Shown here: positions 12,705 through 25,961 of the stretch, in pieces
How the letters are laid out: each line of letters opens with the position of its first letter
Position numbering within the stretch: the stretch's first letter is position 1
Made by a program: the position numbers and the translations under genes
Notes under the pieces: model-generated
The model's input: only the letters and a program-made list of their open reading frames with translations
Databases searched by the model: none
What the model was told of the DNA's origin: nothing
Source of the DNA: Psettodes erumei
Taxonomy: Eukaryota > Chordata > Actinopteri > Pleuronectiformes > Psettodidae
Length of the DNA: 64,000 nucleotides
Assembly (NCBI GenBank): GCA_016785225.1
Contig: JAFBJZ010000347.1
Location: 62,001-126,000 of the forward strand
Direction of reading: 5' to 3'

Positions 12705-14114
12705 CTTTATGTGGAGCCATAAAATGCCCAGCCAGTCTCCAAACATAAGCTAACAAAGTGACATCCCTGACAAAATTCAGGTCTTTCTCAACCCCTGGCT
12801 ATCATGACCTCTGTTATCTCATACAGACTTATTTAGGGTGATTTTGGTGAGCCTTAAGAACAAAAGACAAAATTTAAAAACCCACCAAAATCATCAACAT
12901 GGTCTATAATCATCAGCATCATCAGAAGTGTTATCACCCTCACCAACATCATCTCCTCTTTCTGTGCTTTTTTCAGAGTAATTTCTTTGTCCTGCCTCAG
13001 CAGAGCAAAGTATTCTTATGCAAGCGTACTGTGGCCATCCAAGAGAGACAAACAAACGGACAGGCAGGCAGCCAGGACATCAAACACTCCCCCACACTTC
13101 CACTGACCCCCACCGCCTCCTCCATCCTCAACCAGCACATGCCTGCTTTTAATACAGTCTGCATGGCAGTGCTCCTCTCAGCCATCACACTTTAAAGCTT
13201 AATCACAGGATTTACTGTCATACATCTCTTCTCTCCTCTGTCTCTCTCAAAGCCACACACACACACACACACCCACACACATCAATGACTGGCAGTGTTC
13301 AATGCATACAGGAAGTTGAGTCACATAAATATGCACACACATGCATAGAGAAGGCCTGCATGATTCACAACTCCTTTTTGCGTGTCATGTTGCCTTTCCT
13401 CTCTGGTCATGAGACCAACAACAAACAGCACATCAGGGATGGAGGAGGAGGCATGGAGGAGCACAGATCCAGATGGAGGATTAACCATGGCATTTGTCAC
13501 AGAAATCGGGCTTTATGCGTCACGCTGGCGTCATTAACAGTGTATAGTCTAATGTTGACGCGCATCTGCACCTCGGCTGTAGGCAGGAAGGGGTGACAGG
13601 AGAGGGCTTGCAGTGGGTCCGCAGATTGTTGCGCAACGCCATTACAGACCACCCTACTCTGATGGTTTCATTCATAAATAGCAGAGGATCGCCATCTCGC
13701 AGCTGTGCCATCATTTAGCAGTCGCAGCGAACCCCTCACCCCACCCCCTCCGCCTCCCATTACTCCTCAAAGCAATATGATAATCCCGACACCCTCACAT
13801 CTCTGCCCCTCTCCTGCTGACTGCCAATATGGCTGTGCGGGCATAGGCTGCATACATACGAGTCACACGGCCGAGGTTATCGAGCAGAAAAAGCGAGTCG
13901 TGATGGGGGCCGGTACGGATGCGTTCAAATCGACACGGACAAAAACGGAATAGAGAAACTGAGATTTGTCATCCCGTTGCTGGCCGCGTACAGCAGGAAT
14001 CGTGTGCGCACAACAGCCAGCCAGCCAGGCAGAAGGAGGACCGCGGCTACGCCACTGAATACCAACATCCACCAACCTCCATGTAAGATGTGGGTACGAG
14101 CGGCGGCTCCATAC

Positions 14115-14300
14115 CTGATCGTTAGGAATAGCTCCGCTTCTGGCTCGTCCTTGGTTCAGACGGTTGAAAGACAAACGCCGAAAGCGTCCTAAAGCATTTT
14201 ACGTGGTTCATGTAGAGCTCATGTCGTCCGATTTCTAACACCACCACAGTAGACTCCCTCTCTCTCTCTCTCCCCCTCTCTTTCTCGCAGATAGGACGTG
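14115..14300 (-). other. Candidate non-coding first exon and promoter of diras1
   Basis: On the minus strand the sequence GATCAG followed by GTATGG gives a donor-like site at 14115. It sits at the edge of a locally CpG-rich stretch (about 13.85-14.2 kb). It is the best-placed candidate for a 5' non-coding exon of diras1, about 8.7 kb upstream of the start codon. This is inferred from position and composition only. Confidence 0.3.
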
Positions 14301-17300
14301 GGAGGTGCTATGCCCTCTCTCCCTTTTCTGTCCACACTTGATATTCTCTCAGTTCATACACTTCCTAGTGGTTGGATGCCAGCAAAATAAAGCTATTTAA
14401 AATAGATCCCCCCCTTCTCTCCTTAAGACAAATCTCTTCTACGTCCTGGATAGATGCAACTGTGGGAAATTACCCACAGGATCATACCGCACATCAAAGA
14501 AATTATATGAATTAATATAAAGTGCATGGATCAACTACGTCTACTAATCATGGAGATCCAATCTAAACTGCAAGTAAAACTATTCACAGTCCCTGAGCAA
14601 CAAATCACAAAGTGGTCAACTGATGAAATTACATTCACAGTCAAAAATGTAGATCTCCATTTCATTTGCAAATGAGTGTGTCGATTATATTGTAAAACTG
14701 GTGAAATCTTTTGCGAAATTTCGTGAGAATAAAAAGGTCAAAACACTTGGATTCATTGGCTCAGGTTAAAAAAAACTTGCGTACTCGTCTTAAACTTTGC
14801 AGGCATGGACACAAGCACCACAAATACGTTGATTAAATCATAATTGAGAGTGACATAAACTCGCAGTTTACACAAATAATAAGGCAGGAAATGCGCCATC
14901 GGATGCTTTGTATTTACGAATATGTGAAGTCAGCTTGGAAAGCAGGCCGTTTGATCCAGGATCAGCACCACGGACAGCGATCTCATCGCGTTTCAGCACC
15001 ACGGACAGAGTCGGGGATTCTTCAATGCAGTCGTTCAAACAGTGTATGTACAGTATGGGCTACACACTGTTTGTACACATACACCTAACAGAGCAAAAAA
15101 AAAAAAGTCATGGGTGGGAAGGAGGAAAGAGATGACACAAACCATGGCTGATAAACGGGGAGTATACCAGCCCAAAGTAATTCTCATCCCGTGTCAGCAG
15201 AAAACGACACGATGTCATTGATTTCGGTGAACATGATAAATACATACGAACGGAATTATCCACGGTGCCACGAAAGGCCTGCGGCTGAGGCAGACTAGGC
15301 CTTGTTTTGAGCCGTGTTCGTACGTGACGGTCTCACTGTATGACTCACCAATTCTCCATCCAGACAGCCTCGCGTTCGTGTCCCTCTGTCGGTCAGCCGG
15401 GGAACTGCACGAAGGGTGGTGGGGTGGTGGGTCAGAGAGGCATACAGGACAGGGTGATTACAAGCAGCATTGATTGGCTTTTTAGTCCAAGGTAATGCAG
15501 GGTTAGGGCAGGAGGGAAAGAAAAGATGCAAGAACATGCAGAGCGGCAAGAAGTGGAAGAAGGGAGGGATTCATTGCTCACGATGTAACTCACAGCTGTG
15601 CTTATGCTGGCGCGAGGCTGCAAACCTACATTTATTCTAAGAATGAGACATTTTGCTTTCACAGGAAATTAGCATTTGTTTGTCCAATGTTATACCTGAA
15701 GATTCCTGTTGGTGGCGCAGGGGATCACCAGAATCACTGGGTTCTATCCTCTGGGGACCGTGAATGTCATCTTTAGAGTTGCAGCCATCTGAAAAATGCT
15801 TGTGTACATATAAAACATGTTTTTGTACACCCAGTGCTTTCCTTCTCCGTCCCATCTCTTCAGATCTTCTTCTACTGTCCTAAGTCAGTACAGGCCTCAC
15901 ACTCGATACAAAGCCTTGGATCAGACCACACGGGAACACAATGCAATTACTGGGCACCGCGTCCCATTTCTGTTGAATCAATAACACGTCGGCCACCCGT
16001 GACTCAGTGGCTACATACCAAATCCTGAGCAGACACATCTTCACAGCAGTCATTTCCTGAGGGGTGCCTTACTCTCCCTGTGGCTCTGTGTGGCCACCGC
16101 AGTGGCCTCCGTCCACCATTTCCCATGCATTACATCCAGCGCACAAACACAAAGGGCCTCTCATTCAGAGCCCTTCAAGCATGAATACAGAGTCAAACAC
16201 AAATTAAAGTGTGGGTGGTTAGGCTGTCTGAAAGCCGGTAAATGTACTTGAGGCGGACAGGTTAAAAGAGCAAATGGGTATGTAGGATGGGGGAGAAATT
16301 GTGTATGTGCCATTAGCATTTTTCCTGAAACAAATCACAGCACCAAAAAAAGCATTTGCTGCTATACAAAATTTGAAATTCTTATCTACAACTAAATCTG
16401 AAAAATTTGACATTATTATGTTTCAGAATAATAACAACTCAACAGCACTCTGAGAGCACAGAACAAAAACATTACCTCTTTGTGGGAGGCAATAAAAGCT
16501 TAATGTTTCCCGAGACACAGAGCAACATATCTGAGTATCATTTACAATTACTGCAGATAAAGTTCATTAATAAAACAACAACAAAAATAAAATGGTGCTG
16601 CAAAATGAACTAGAACCAAACCTGCAGAGGTTATGGATCCAGAAATGCAGTTTCCATGACTCGCCTCCGCTACAAAAAAAAAAGACAATTACAGAGATCA
16701 CTGGTGTGTGAACATTGCGATTTGCACCAAATAAAATCCCATTTCCCAATTTGTGAGGAATGACACTGCTTGAAGACAGGAGACCCAGAAAAAGAAATAA
16801 ATATGCAAGCTTAAAGTCAGACACAGAGACACTATTTTCAGTTCACCATGATTCCAGTTTTACTCTTTCATCAATATGAGATGATAAATTAAGACATATC
16901 AAAAGACAGAATTCTTCCAGTTAAACACACAGAGTGAGGACCTTACAAATAGCAAGCAGATTGTGCTGGGCCCATGCAGAATAGTGCTGATGAGAACAAT
17001 GCAGACACTAATGACTTTAAAGTTCCAGTTTTGATTAACAATTTCAGAAAATGCTGCCCAGGGTCACATTTTAAGGAAACCGCTCAAGTAGACACACTAC
17101 TGGCTGCACCAGCAGTGTTGCTGAAAGCTGCAGGTAAACAATCAAATGTCAACATATTATGTTCCACTTTTTTTTCCTGTCACACCACAGCGAAGAAAAT
17201 AATGTCATAAAAAGGTCACAGTGTCATCGATTCTCTTAGCAACGTTGATGACGGTAAGGCGATGAGGATGCACAAACCAACTGGTGTCTAATTTCAGGAG

Positions 17301-17480
17301 TGTGAATCTCATCACGATCACCATCATTTGACACAGAAGGAGGAGGACAAACCGAAAACAAAATGAAAAAACACGCACATACGCTCCCTCAGTCACGCTT
17401 TCAACACCCCTAACACACACTACTTACATGTACAGAGACATACATACACACACACACAAACACAAAGTATTCCCATGCGT
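14300..17480. other. Intergenic region between diras1 promoter and reep6 3' end
   Basis: No coding exon is recognised. The right end must include the 3' UTR of the minus-strand reep6 gene, but I could not pick a clear AATAAA for it. The rest is AT-rich with short low-complexity open frames. Confidence 0.4.
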
Positions 17481-17481
17481 C

Positions 17482-20400
17482 TCACTGGTCCTTGTCATGG
17501 TTGAGGGCCCGGTTAACAGCTGATGGAACAAACAGAAAGAAAAACTTTATATATTGCTGAAAGGTCAAAAAGGTTCAAATATGCAACTGATTACTGTATC
17601 TGGAGTTATTTTTTTTTTTTTTTTACAATGGGAAACTGTGAGTTGACAAACAAGTTTGTCAGGTGCGAGAATACCACTGCGGTAAAAATAGTAGAATGTG
17701 GCTGTACTTGCATGTATACTGTGAGTGTCTCACCGTCCTTTGTCACGGCCTCGGTTATGTTCTTAGCCTTGGCACTCAGATCGCTGACCACGTTGTCCAT
17801 GGCCGCCTGGTGTTTCAAGAAGAATGGACGGATCACACGCTTGTACAAGATGTCGGCGCCGTTCCACGTGACCGGAGCCATACACCATATCAGGAACAAA
17901 CACTGAGGAGAGAGCAGATCTTAGATATTAGGCTGCTGTAAATTTTTGGATGTATATACGTCGACTGATTAATCAAATATCAGTGAAAATAATCTGCAGC
18001 CCATTGATAATGAAAGTAAGTGCTGAAGCTGTTAAATGCAAACTTGCTGCTGCATTGCTGTGATAGACAACAGGCCTATTATCTCCATTTTTTTTTTTTT
18101 TTACAGATTAAAGCTTCTCGATTGAAATAAAATCGTTTTAATGAATCAGAGAAATGGTGATCTTTGCAATTAGGCCGAAACAATTGGGTAGTGACCTTCA
18201 CTGGTCAAAACAGGACTTCCTGGTATTCAGGGGTCACTTTGTCTCCTGATGTAATTTACAGCCTCATTCATCTTGATGAACTCGTCCCCCCAGGGGGATC
18301 GATGTTACCCAATTCTTCCCTTCGTCTGAGTTGTGTACAATATGTTTGTATGGTGTATGTATAGTATAGAATTTTGCATTTACTGTATTTTACAATGATA
18401 CACTTTAAGGGTTTTACAACGCCGCAACTTTGGGACACTCCTGCCGCATTCCACTTCACAAAAGGTTTCATAACATTTTGTTTATTTTCCAGTAGATTTC
18501 AGCAGCTGTTGCACCACCATTAATGATTCATTCCTATGTTTTGCAGCCTCAGCTCCTCCATTAATGTTGCACAACTGTGTCAGCGGTTCAGTCAAAAAAA
18601 TCAAGTGTTTTTTTATTCTTCAAGTATATCCGATTTTGTCACTTTAACACAGCATAATCACAGCCTGGTAAGAATTGCGTACTATGGGGCCAAATTACAA
18701 AAAGGGATTCCTGAAGGTTTTCTGCTTTTTTGAAATGACACAAGTTGGCCACAAGAGGGCAGTGTCGGCGAGCTGTGACGTAGAGAGGCCCCTCTCACGG
18801 CAACCCTTGTGATTCACCACAGCGTCAGTAAAAGGCTCACTTAGACCAATTGTCAGTTTCATACAGAGGAGCTGAAGAGTCAAAATAGTAAAAGTGTAAA
18901 GTATTTTTTTAAAAATGGCACCACACATCACCCATGTACAAACACCCTACAGAGTAAGAGGTCAGCCTACCTTGCTGGCATAGTAAAAGGGGAACCAGAA
19001 GAGGAAGATGTCAGAGAAGGCCTCCACGATGCTGAAGAGCCCATAAACGACCCAGTAGGTCAGCCACTGTGTGTCATCCTCCTTATTATTGCTCTCGATG
19101 GCCTTAATGCTGAAGGGACGGGAGGACAGGGTTGATTCAGGAGACTGGTCACAATGTAAACAGCACATAAAAAAAAAAAAAATCACAGCTCGGTGCATTT
19201 TAAAGGTACGCTGTGGAGCTCTTGACAGCTTCGCAGCACTGGAAGGCTGTCATGCTCACGCATGGCAGGGACACGGAGATCACAAAATTCACGCTTCTGC
19301 TGAACGCAGAGGGGACCGTGATGCTAATCAAACGCCTGTGGCAATAATACGTTTAAAAGGTAACCATGAGACAATAAATGAGGGTAATGAGGGATAAGTG
19401 AGAATAAAATGCTAAAAAAAGGACTGAGGTTCATTCTCATTTACATATTCAAAGGTAGTGACTTTCAACACGCAACACACGGTATTTGCTTAAAGAAGCT
19501 CGACCTGATACATACGAGAAATACGCTGGGTAGATGAAGCCAATCAGGTTGCAGAGCAGCGAGGCGCCATATCCAAACAGAAGGTACAGCCCGAGAACAC
19601 CCAGGGCACCTGCAGAGGAAAGAAAGAGGGATGAGAGAGAGAGCGAGCGAGCGGCAGCAGCAGCTGGTGGGACAGGAAGGTATCCGGTTACTCGACAAAC
19701 ACGTCTAATGTCAAGCGATGTTAACTTGTTGTCGGCAGTGTGTGTCCAGGATGTCAGGACCGTACGGTACCAGGATCGGGAGGAGCCCTAAGCCCAAGTC
19801 AAACACTGATATTCAAAGGCTGCAGTGGAAGGGCCGAATCTGAACGCACCTCACAGCTCACGCAGCCATGTGGCCCGTCCGCCTCATGCGTGTGCCAGAT
19901 TCCACGAATGCCCCTGGAATGTAATAGCATCAAACGAAATGTGTTTCTGTTGCGTTTGCAACGTGCAAAACAATCTCCACAGATGCTGACAGCACAATCA
20001 CATGTTTAATACTGACGTCATAGTTTAAAAGGTGGCGTTCTACTGGATGACGTTTGCGCAACGATAATGCAATGCACACACTCCCTGATCAAATTATTGG
20101 GTACACCAATACAGTTAATACCAATAAAGCTGCTCGGCCATAGAGTTTACATTTATGATGAGTCTTGAACAACCTGCTGGTCAGCCGACAGCAAGATGCT
20201 GACTGTGCAGTAACTACACAGCAGTTATTTTGCCCTATTTATATCTTACATTAGTGTCAAATTTCACTGCATCAGTCAAGCTTTTTTTTTTTTTAAATAT
20301 TGCAATTCAAAAATGTATGGTATATAATTTCCTTCAAAACACTTTTCAGGCCTGTAAAAAAAAATTCAAATCGCAGATCTTTTCCACAGCTTCTGTGTCT

Positions 20401-23400
20401 GTCACTGTTTTCATGCAAAAGTGGAAACAGGAGGAACGACTGCATCACCCTCAAGCAGCTGTAGTCATAGGACACTGCTGTATCATTCAAACTCATACAA
20501 AACTTTTGACGTAAATTTCACCTGCCATAAATGTCAGCGAAAATAATGAATTCACGCAGGTACCCAAAGCCCTGAAAGCCTTTAATACCGCCACCGCCTG
20601 CATACTGCTCTTTACATCTCATTTGTTTGCCCTAGCCCATACACAAATATCCATGCAATCCCCAGTCAGCCTGCTTCTCTTTTTGGAGACTGGAAGAACT
20701 GGTTGACATGCAGGGCCCCGAACAATAGATGATAGAGCAGACACCCCAGTTTGCACAGCGACACTTTGCATAGGAAAATCATGATCCGATGCCTTTTGAT
20801 GAGTGATGTATAATAAAAAGGCTGACGACAGGATCTTTTTTTTTTTTTTTTTACTGTCACAAACATCCCCATGCCTGCGTGCCATCTGGCTGTGTGCTGT
20901 GAGTAACCAGCTCCAGCACTGCTCTAAGAAAGTGAACCAAGATTGCATCCGTATGCCGTGACGTAGACCTCGCGGCCTTAAATGAAAACACATGTCTCTG
21001 TTGTGGAAAAACTGAGAACTCAAAAGACACCACGCAGTCGTGCAATCCCGTAAAGCACGGTATGACTCAAACTGCTCATTGCAGAGCTGCAGGACTTGTG
21101 GCTTATCTTGTGCAAATCCAGTTCCTCGCCACCATCAAATCTTCACAAAATCCTACGGTTAAAAGAGTACAGAGGGTGGAGGGCCGCTATAACAACACAA
21201 AGTCAACAAACTGCAGCCACTCGCCCGGCGAGCGCGGCTGCACACGGCCCCGCTGCAGAGACGAGACCAGCCCGGTCAGCGCATACTGCGAGCCTTCACA
21301 CCTCGAGGTCTCACAGGAGTCAGCATGAACCTGAGACGTCTCGCAGCTCAACACAGGGCAGTCACGCCGCCGTGCCGTAACTGCGTTCAGCTCACATGCA
21401 CGGACCGAGGCAAAGTACGACATGACATTACAGTGAGCAAAAGAAAGAACTCCTTCATGCAACCCATTATCAGTGTCCAAGTTATCAAAGTGAACACCTT
21501 CTGCCTCACCTAAACGAGACACTAATCAGACAGTGGTGCAAAGCAGCACAGGCCGCGGTATAATTTGGCTGCTCTGTCTACTCCCTGCCTTCTGCTAACT
21601 GCAGGGTAGGGACGAGTGGAGTTAAGTGTTATTTGCATACAATCGCCAGTATTTGTTTAGTGAGCCAGTTTGGTGGTGTGTGTGTGTGTCAAAAAAATGG
21701 AAGTGTTTAAATGCAGAACTGCCGCAGCTTCAACTGACATTGCGCGACCATATGATCACTTTATTAATCCTGAGGGGGCAACAGTGGCTCAGAAATTAGA
21801 GGGATCGGGCCTCTCTTACTCAGGGTTGCGGCATTAGGGCCTAATTATCCAATCAAATATGCACCAGTATCGCAGGAAAAGCCAGCCGAGAGAAACCTAG
21901 AAAGATGTGTCTGCCGTAGTTAAGAGCGGGGCTTCGACTAACAGTTGTTCCGTAACTCCATATTCAGTTCACAGTGCCAAAAAATGACAACCAAAAGCAG
22001 CAAATCTTAACTCTCGAGGAGCTGGGACCAGAGAGTGCCATTTTTGGAGTAGGCAGCTCAATAAAGACAAAATATTTTAACACGCAGCATCCACAGACAC
22101 TCACAACGCCTGTGACCTTGAAACCGGCTGTTTGAAATGCACACATGCGTACGGCTGAGGTCAACACAGATCAATTTTTTTTTTTTGGAGAAAAGACAGC
22201 ATGGTTTTGAATGTAGGTCACCCTGGCTGGCACATTTCCTGTAGCCGAGCGGCATCGCAGACAAAACATTGCCCACGCAGCCTGAGGCGTTCTGCCTTCT
22301 ACCGTGCAGACTGACCGCAGAGCCCAAAGGCAACGCCTGAAGAGCTGATGGGGAACGAGAGGTCAACCAGTACAATTTCAGGGTCTCTCTGCCCTGCACT
22401 GGATATTTCAGGATGTGATAAAAATACCCCTGGGAGAGGGGGTGTGGGGTGGCCCTGGGATGAGGCAGTTGATACAACAGCAATATATAAATATATTTTT
22501 AAATAGGTGTGTGCAAGGCGGGTTATATGGCCACCAGTTCCAATCTTGTAATGCGGGATAAAGGTCTGAGCCGGGTGAACTTTGAGTCTGAGACAGGGTA
22601 ATAATGAAATGAGGATATGAAACCCCGCTGAAAAGTCAAGCACTGAGGCAACGATGTGACCACAGCCTGCTGCCAGTGCAGTCTGAGTGGCAACGTCATG
22701 AGCCAGACAAACAAACGCTGGCTTTGTGGCTCGTTTGCTTCACCTGAGGAAAACGCAGTTAGTCAGTAAGTTTTCAGAGCAGACCTTACGGCCTACATTC
22801 GACGCAGACAGGGTTGTGCAGTCTTCGCTTCTGCCAGTTCTGCGGTTATTGTTTCAAACTACATGATTCAGAGGAACCTCCCTTGTTTTCTGTTGCACTT
22901 AAAACTCACCATCATGCATTAACTTTGTGAGAGCATTCCACATTTGTCATAAAAATGGTTAGAGTTTAAAACTAAAACAACAACATGTGTTTTGTTAAAC
23001 AGCTCCATAGCAAACAAATGTTTTTTTTCAATGTGGAAAGTTGTATGCGTGTGTTGTTGAGCTCCAAGTGAGGTTTGGTACAAATACAATTTTTTTTTTC
23101 CCTGGCGAGTTGCTCAGCGACTTTTTCGTCGATGTCCCGTTCAAGTTGCCTCGGACGACCGAGAATCCCAGGGCACAAGTTAAAGCTCGTCTCAAAGAAG
23201 AAGGCTTCAAAAGGTGCCATCGATGCAACGCCCGGCTTTTAAAGGAAAAGATTTATCCGAGACTCTCCCTCCGGTTTTCACCGAGCTGTTAACATACCAA
23301 GGGTGATATACTCCCGCTTCACTCCCGTTTTTTGCTCCAGCGTCGCCAACTGATCCGTCACGAAGTTCTTCTCGTGGAGCAGAGTCACGAAACGCTCCTT

Positions 23401-23412
23401 CAAATGACTCAT
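17482..23412 (-). CDS. reep6: Receptor expression-enhancing protein 6 (REEP5/6 family)
   Basis: Five coding exons on the minus strand: 23412-23298, 19609-19516, 19109-18971, 17902-17734 and 17519-17482 (stop TGA). All introns are GT-AG and the phases agree, giving 184 residues. The start MSHLKERFVTLLHEKNFVTD is followed by the TB2/DP1/HVA22 region: a hydrophobic hairpin (GVLGLYLLFGYGASLLCNLI), KAIES, DDTQWLTYWVVYGLF, FPFYYASK, WNGADILY and FFLKHQAAMDN. REEP5/6 proteins are endoplasmic-reticulum membrane-shaping proteins with wedge-like hairpins; REEP6 is known from rod photoreceptors, where its loss affects membrane trafficking. The start follows an in-frame stretch without a better ATG, and a 5' non-coding exon is likely at about 23540-23620 (donor CAAG/GTTTGT). 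The DP1 core and the length match REEP6, and REEP6 shares human 19p13.3 with DIRAS1. Confidence 0.93.
19633..23297. other. Large first coding intron of reep6
   Basis: About 3.7 kb between the first and second coding exons of reep6. I see no second gene inside it. A stretch near 21780-21840 looks like a worn tRNA-derived element (a TGGCTCAG block, then GGGTTGCGG about 40 bases later). A CpG-rich patch lies around 21.2-21.4 kb. Confidence 0.5.
21780..21840 (+). mobile_element. Possible degenerate tRNA-derived SINE head
   Basis: A TGGCTCAG.AATTAGAG block resembles a tRNA A-box region and is followed about 40 bases later by GGGTTGCGGC, a decayed B-box. Only the spacing and these two blocks support the call. 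Confidence 0.25.
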
Positions 23413-23539
23413 TTTTCGGGCTTTTCTGAGCCTGCGATCACCATCACACAAAAAGCACAAACAAAGCGAATGTTATATTCGTGTGCGCTTTAGGTAGGTA
23501 TTGGTGCTTTTAAAAAAAAAAGGATTATGTTTTTACAAA

Positions 23540-23665
23540 CCTTGCCTCGAGAGTTTGCCCGAAAAACTTGCCACTCGATCGGCGGCTGTCGGCTGACTCC
23601 AGGGAGTTTGCGGTGACAGTGGGGGGAGGAGCGTGGAAATGTCCCGCTGACCAATCACGCAGCTC
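23540..23665 (-). promoter_or_regulatory. reep6 promoter and 5' non-coding exon region
   Basis: A CpG-containing stretch just upstream of the first coding exon. On the minus strand it carries ATTGG (inverted CCAAT, from the plus-strand CCAATCACG near 23651) and a donor-like site AGGCAAG/GTTTGT near 23540. An acceptor-like CGCAG lies near 23427, so a short intron could sit in the 5' UTR. Confidence 0.4.
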
Positions 23666-23699
23666 CGGTGAGTAACGTTTACTGCAGCAGGTGATTAAA

Positions 23700-25830
23700 A
23701 AAACGGATTGGCCTGAGAACTGAGAAGTATTGAGACCCTTTACTTAAATACCAGCGCGACACTGCAAAGTACTCCGTTACAAGTAATGATACTGCATTTT
23801 AAATCACGCTTAAGCAGAAATGTCCACTGTGACGAATATATGATTCTATGTAATGTTATTCAATTATCGATGCATCAGTGTGAAAGTAGCATTTTGCAGC
23901 TGCATCTGCCTTGAGATAGAGTTAGTTCTAGCAACTTTTCTAAAGGAGTTTAGTCCAGTGGTTCCAAAGCTTGGGCTCTGGCCCCTCCTGTAGGTCACCA
24001 GATAATTCTGAGGGATGGTGAGATGGTCAATACATCCATCTTCATGTGCATTGCTTCGCCTTAGAAAAAAAACTGTCTTTTGAATAATAGCCCTTTGGAT
24101 TTGGACAGTTTGTTTGAGAATTAGCCCTACACAATTTAATAAAATGTACTCTCCTTTTATTTCCTCTCCCTTAAAACCCTCCATTAAAATGAGCAAAGAG
24201 TAAAGGGAGGAGAAGAAACGAGGTCTCTGTAAAAAAAAAAAAAAAAAAACCAAAACCCAAACAAACAACAAAAACAGTACCCTGGAGGAGGAAGCTGCAG
24301 GGTGTCTTAGGCTGGAAAGGATGAGAAAAAAACAGGGCAAGTGGAGCTTGGCTCACAAGAAGAAAGGCAGCCACAGTGACAGTAAAATAAAAAAGAAACA
24401 ACAGAGAACTACTGTACTTGAGCTGTTTTCCCTTTGAGCTTACTTCTTTTGTGTTTGATGTGAAAGAAAACAACACAACACACTATTCAGCTCGACATAT
24501 AAATAACAGCACAGCAATTGCAATTTTACACCTTCTTGGTGTTGCTCTCAAGCAGGATTCTGCTCTGTCGAGAGTTCTGTTTCATATCTCAGTTCAATTA
24601 AATTGACTCTGAAGAGTAGGGAGAAATCTATAGACCTACCACAGTGGGGCAGCCTTTCAGTCAGTGTCTGTGTGTTTCTGTTTCCATTGGCCACAAACCA
24701 CAAAGATTCAACTTCTGTTCAGCCATTTTTTGGAAATTCTCCTGGCAACAAAAAAAACCCTGCATGAGGCACCATTGAGAAAATAAAGTCCTTTTTATCA
24801 ATAGTCCTCAGGAAATTTTACAGTTTACAAGGAGACAGCTGCCGTTTTCATTTCAATTTTTTACTTCACCGTCTTTTCTACTCAATACTTATTATAGAGT
24901 AGAAAAGTGATTTTGAATTCTTGACATATTTCACAGGCCCTCTACAAACATCTTATTGCTCCTCTTTGGGGTACAAAGCCCTCAGCTGCTAAACATTATT
25001 TATTACAATGGATTTTATAGTTTGTATCTCAGCAACTGTGAGAAGTCTGTTTACTTTTGTCCCACTGGTGATTTATACATTTCTTTATAGGAGGTCTAAA
25101 GGGAAGACCTCTCTTGGGCCTACTGGACATACTGGATTGGGGAATGGGACTCCCAAAAATGAAGGGGTAAAGCCAATATCAGCAAACCACAAGGATTAAG
25201 TCGTTCCGTACCACAATACAAAATTATTTTTCAAGAGCTCTGCATCACAGAATTAGCAGCAGGATGTACTTGATGTATCGAAAGTAACACTAAAATGCTC
25301 TACCTGGTTGAGGTATTGATTTTAACTATTCTAAGTACTATTGGATATAAATTTGCCTTCTATACTAAATAAGATGATCACTTTTTGATTCAGTGACCAA
25401 ATAGATTTATTGGAAATAAAGAGTCAAAAAGTTTCCTGTGAATTGCAGACAATGAATATTTTAACTGTGCCAGCTGGTTTATAACAACTGACATGATAAA
25501 TATGAACGAAATTCCAGTTTAATGAGTAGTCTCAAGGTAGTCAATGAATCAGTCAATCACCTCATGTTCCATTTAATAGTTGTTCTGGACCTTTCAATAA
25601 CGATCAGGAAAATATGTAAGGACTGGACACAAATCATGCCAAGCTGGAACTTGTATGAGGCTCCACTGTCAGCAGAGGGCAGTGTGCATCCATGAGTACA
25701 AAGGGACTGTGGGGAATTTGCAAAAACAGAAACAGCAGGTAAATGAGGAACAGAAAGTCAAAGGTTTCTACATTCGTTCACATTGAGATATGACCTGCCC
25801 TCACTCAACCTCATCTCCCCCTCTCAGTTT
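23700..25830. other. Intergenic region between reep6 and IgL cluster 1
   Basis: AT-rich sequence with poly-A/T runs and no recognised gene. A 63-codon frame at 25008-25199 has a hydrophobic start and a basic tail, but nothing else supports it. Confidence 0.4.
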
Positions 25831-25856
25831 CATGAAGACAGGTGCGCTCAAATGTA

Positions 25857-25864
25857 ATTTGCAT
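25857..25864 (+). promoter_or_regulatory. Ig V promoter octamer (ATTTGCAT), cluster 1
   Basis: A perfect ATTTGCAT octamer about 100 bases upstream of the V leader ATG, followed by a TTTTATGC stretch that could serve as a TATA-like element. This is the usual Oct-factor site of light-chain V promoters. Cluster 2 keeps it unchanged. Confidence 0.8.
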
Positions 25865-25961
25865 GACTTTTATGCATCACTGCTCCCCAGAGTTTTAAGT
25901 TCTGAGGTCCCAGAGCTAAACTGAACTGGTTTCATGCACTCGCACTGAAAACTGCATCAAG

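Larger units (their letters stand above)
5500..14110. other. Probable 5' UTR intron of diras1; no coding exon seen
   Basis: About 8.6 kb with no convincing coding exon. A minus-strand acceptor-like site (ATAG) lies near 5480, just upstream of the diras1 start, and a donor-like site lies near 14115, so this is best read as the 5' intron of diras1. It contains two copies of a dispersed repeat (about 6390-6681 and 8050-8275) and several CA/GT tracts. Nothing else was recognised. Confidence 0.4.

Noticed and set aside
20085..20130. A motif like the ends of a common fish hAT-type MITE (GGGTACACC ... TACC.AATAAAG)
   Set aside because: Only short fragments match. Similar scraps near 31575, 47125 and 49260 are too diverged to call copies.
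25008..25199. A small frame with a hydrophobic start near IgL cluster 1
   Set aside because: No start context, no homology recognised, and not shared with cluster 2.
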